Origin: Vandiemenella viatica
Lineage: Eukaryota > Arthropoda > Insecta > Orthoptera > Morabidae
Length of the DNA stretch: 64,000 nt
Reading direction: 5' to 3'
Assembly (NCBI GenBank): GCA_031002005.1
Contig: JARYHS010009186.1
Location: 188,320,437-188,384,436, forward strand
This document shows, in pieces, positions 61,731-64,000 of this stretch. A program made the translations under genes and the position numbers. Each line of letters opens with the position of its first letter. Position 1 is the stretch's first letter. Under the pieces are notes generated by a model that worked only from the letters and a program-made list of their open reading frames with translations, was not told where the DNA came from and searched no databases.

Positions 61731-62508
61731 GTGGCGACTTGATTTGTGATTAGTCGTACCACAATCACTGCGACAGATGTGCAAAGGAGAATAGCCCTGT
61801 TCTTAGACATTAATACAGAACCTAGTCAGTAACTGGTGGTAAAAGGCCAGAATTTGGCATCTCTAGAAGACAGGAGGAGAGCGAAGAAAGTGCGGGGAGT
61901 ACGAGGCGTGTCTTTGTGATGGGGTTTGGACAGATATTTGTTGAGGAATTAGGAGAAGCGCATGAAAAGGAAAATACGACCATGGGCACAAACCGGCACT
62001 CGATTTTTTACATAACGGATTGGGAAAATTTCTTTCGTTGGTAAGTGGAATAAATTACCAAGGGGAGTAGTGAATAATTTACGAAAAACGCTGAAGCACT
62101 TTAACATTAAAATTCGTAAATGTGAAAAGTAAATGTGTGGAGTACGTATATAATATAATAATATAAAATAAGAAATGGATAGTTAGATAACATCGCAATT
62201 CAATTCAATGCTTCCCTATGGTACGTATTCTGTACGAGGAAACCGGCTGGGTTTACACTCACGTCACTTTGCAGCAGATCAGCACTTCCATCATAGACCA
62301 TGACGAATGTAATGTAATGAGCATCAACACTGTTGGCTCCAGCATGGACTGTGCTGGCGATCCAAGCGCCGCTAAAGCAAGACTCTTCTTTAGAGGTCAG
62401 TGACCCCACACTGGTCGGCACCGTCTGGTGGTCTACCTCAGTCTACCAGGACGTCCTATTCCACGTCTGATACCTACGCGAATGGTTCTCCAATGTAGTT
62501 GGCATTAA
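61731..62508 (+). pseudogene. Sixth chymotrypsin-like protease copy: exon 2 relic split by a LINE
   Basis: The left part (61731-61775) matches the start of exon 2 ([16 protein letters not shown], now with stops), and the preceding intron end is also recognisable (CAACAACAAATGTTTTACTT). The right part starts near 62220 and keeps a translatable stretch: TGW region, [21 protein letters not shown] and CAGDPSAA. GDSGG is destroyed, and the rest is out of frame to about 62508. The 3' flank (GGAAACATCTTGATTTAAAT) matches the gene 4 and 5 ends, with AATAGA in place of AATAAA. No exon 1 was found upstream. Clearly non-functional. Confidence 0.8.
61780..62215 (+). mobile_element. LINE C-terminal tail inserted in the protease relic
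   Basis: It aligns with 7660-7980: GGAATTTGGCATCTCTAGAA with GGATTGGGACTCATTGGAGG, then AGACAGGAGGAGAGCGAAGA, GGGAAAATTTC..TCGTTGG, AAATTACCAAGGGGAGTAGT and GTAAATGTGAAAAGTAAATG. It is the same LINE family and strand, more decayed, ending in an AT-rich tail. Confidence 0.75.
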
Positions 62509-62579
62509 CCGTGACAATTGTAAACCCATGGAAACTTTTGTGGAAACATCTTGATTTAAATAGAGATCAAGTCATAGAT

Positions 62580-63094
62580 TTTGTATTTGGAGTCATTAAT
62601 GAATATACATTCTATGATTTCTGTGTTATACAGAGTATGTAGTGATGTTACTAGTCTCACGTATTCGTTTAGTGAACAGTTGTAAATTTTCGGATTTGCT
62701 ATGAAGTAGGGTAGGAAGAAACAAATTCAACAATGGATCTAGTTTGGATCCAGCAATTAAAAATATATGCATTTGTTACTTAATATTTGCTACATAGACA
62801 GGATAGGTAAATATAACACGTCACTTACCAAAGCTGAAGGCAGGAGGAGACGAACACGTTTTTGAGTGAATCGCGTTGAACAAAAAACTGAAATTAACCT
62901 GCGATCACGGTCGCCAAAAATTTCTCAGCTTTCCAACTTCACAACAAAATGAAACTTACCCTGATCACACAGATCATGGGCTGTACATTATTTGAAACCT
63001 CATCAAAATTCGAACGGTAATTTTGCTCTGAACCTCCGTTCATCCAACCAGACAGAATCGCGGTCAACGAAAAGTAAGTGGCTAGAGCCGTCGG
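62580..63094. other. Spacer, no gene seen
   Basis: No recognised repeat or coding content. Confidence 0.45.
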
Positions 63095-63310
63095 ATATTT
63101 ACGCTAAAGGAGTAGCACCCGTACTCACAGAGCCAGGTGGCTAGCGATATCGCACATTCCGGGCATTAAGACGACTGAACATTGGAATACCCATCGGGCC
63201 ATTTTTGATTTCGGTTTCCTACGGTTTCCTGAAATCAATCCAGACGAATGCCGGAATGGTTGCTATTAAATTCCATGACCAGACTATTTTCCTTTCTTCT
63301 GCCCCAAACC
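63095..63310 (+). mobile_element. SINE-like element
   Basis: It contains CCAGGTGGCTAGCGATATCG as a possible head. The body has TCGGTTTCCTACGGTTTCCT, CCAGACGAATGCCGGAATGG and TTCTGCCCCAAACCC, resembling the body of the SINEs at 38.1 and 40.5 kb (TTTCC.TGG.TTCC and AATGCCGGGATGC). Confidence 0.5.
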
Positions 63311-63501
63311 CTCCCCTTTTGTCCTAAAAGAATGTCTGTGACCCTACAATAGTCCACCACCTGGGTTTATTGAGGGAAATGAAATGTAAAAAGCACCAGA
63401 TGATGTCGTTATAAGTACAGAGTTCGACTGCGATCGTTCATAGCCCAGCGAACGGAAAAGTTTGTGCCACAAGAACCGCAATTCATAATTATTTCACAAC
63501 G

Positions 63502-63828
63502 ATGACTTGTGGCTTATTCGTTGCTGCAACTTCAGCCTTACTGCTAGATCGACATACAAGAGTCTTGTCAGTTGCTTTAATCTCTTTATCAAAAACGAGG
63601 GACGATCTGTTCCTTCGTGCCATATCTTCCCTCATAACGATCGGAAGTCGCACGTTATTACACGTTCACTGTCAGGATCCAGTGCCTGCAAATGTTTTGG
63701 CTTCCTCGAATATGCGTAGCCGACAACCTCAGAAAACTCCTTTCTTTGCTTTACTGTTGTCCGACAGTTTAGGTGCAACAGAAACGGGTGGGTATTTTCC
63801 ACCTTTGAATTTTTGCTGTAAGAATTAA
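63502..63828 (+). CDS. Unrecognised 108-residue open frame
   Basis: It starts MTCGLFVAATSALLL and is otherwise unrecognised; a second overlapping frame is also open for 70 residues. A TATAAG lies at about 63411, but no GATA site of the protease type precedes it. It could be a first exon, a transposon piece or chance. Confidence 0.15.
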   Translation: MTCGLFVAATSALLLDRHTRVLSVALISLSKTRDDLFLRAISSLITIGSRTLLHVHCQDPVPANVLASSNMRSRQPQKTPFFALLLSDSLGATETGGYFPPLNFCCKN

Positions 63829-64000
63829 CTCGAAATTTCTTTGAATAGTTTTAAATTAACGTTTTATCTGAGCTCTCAAATGTCTCGTTTACCTGTACTT
63901 CCTCGTATTCTATCGGTTATATCATATTATCAACATCCACTGCTCGTGTAATCACGTCGATCACTACTGGTGTTCTCTTCAACTCGTTGGCAGTGTCTCA
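63829..64000. other. End of window, no gene seen
   Basis: AT-rich; no feature recognised. Confidence 0.4.

Noticed and set aside
63405..63480. TATA-like site and leader resembling the protease promoters, perhaps a further gene
   Set aside because: No TTATCT at the right distance, and the frame after it is not a protease signal peptide.

Overview
This window is animal nuclear DNA, most likely from an insect. GC-rich exons with canonical GT-AG introns sit in AT-rich DNA full of transposon remains. The transposons include a mariner-like element with very long terminal repeats, tRNA-headed SINEs, jockey/CR1-like and RNase H-bearing LINE fragments, and a hAT element. From memory, the mariner and SINE types resemble repeats of polyneopteran insects such as grasshoppers, stick insects and cockroaches. 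That placement is an inference.

The only convincing host genes are a head-to-tail cluster, all on the + strand, of two-exon S1A serine protease genes. They encode secreted zymogens of the chymotrypsin/elastase type. Each gene has a 372-bp first exon carrying the signal peptide, propeptide, the R|IIGG activation site and the catalytic His and Asp, then a phase-0 intron of 1.4-2.2 kb, then a second exon of about 410 bp carrying GDSGG. Gene 1 (369-3327) has a 2-bp deletion in exon 1 and a mariner-like insertion in its intron. Gene 2 (12024-14235) is open but has lost the catalytic His (His to Glu), has a GC splice donor and an altered TATA box. Gene 3 (25461-27694) is intact. Gene 4 (39611-42443) has one in-frame TAG at codon 48. 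Gene 5 (49370-52226) is intact. A sixth copy (61731-62508) is a decayed exon 2 split by a LINE tail. None has Asp at S1 position 189 (all have Val), so they are not trypsins. All five promoters share a GATA site (TTATCT) 34-39 bp upstream of the TATA box, which fits midgut expression.

Layout. 1-3.4 kb: gene 1. 3.86-16.8 kb: duplication unit A containing gene 2. 16.8-19.6 kb: spacer. 19.6-29.8 kb: duplication unit B containing gene 3. Unit B repeats unit A but lacks a LINE/foldback insertion near 7-8 kb and a promoter foldback at 11.7 kb, and it carries its own SINE at 29.2 kb. 29.8-34 kb: a nest of related SINE-like and tandem repeats. 34.5-39.2 kb: a C-rich MITE and LINE and SINE fragments. 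39.3-42.5 kb: gene 4. 42.5-49 kb: AT-rich, with one antisense LINE relic. 49.3-52.3 kb: gene 5. 55.1-57.5 kb: a decayed hAT transposon with perfect 8-bp target duplications. 58.3-60.3 kb: two LINE 3' parts. 60.4-61.6 kb: a degenerate tandem array of about 165-bp units. 61.7-62.6 kb: the protease relic.

Read as a whole, this is a digestive-protease locus evolving by birth and death: tandem duplication, probable gene conversion between exons, promoter and splice-site decay, and one paralogue that may have become a non-catalytic protease homologue. I found no CRISPR array, true tRNA or rRNA gene, or prokaryote-style system.
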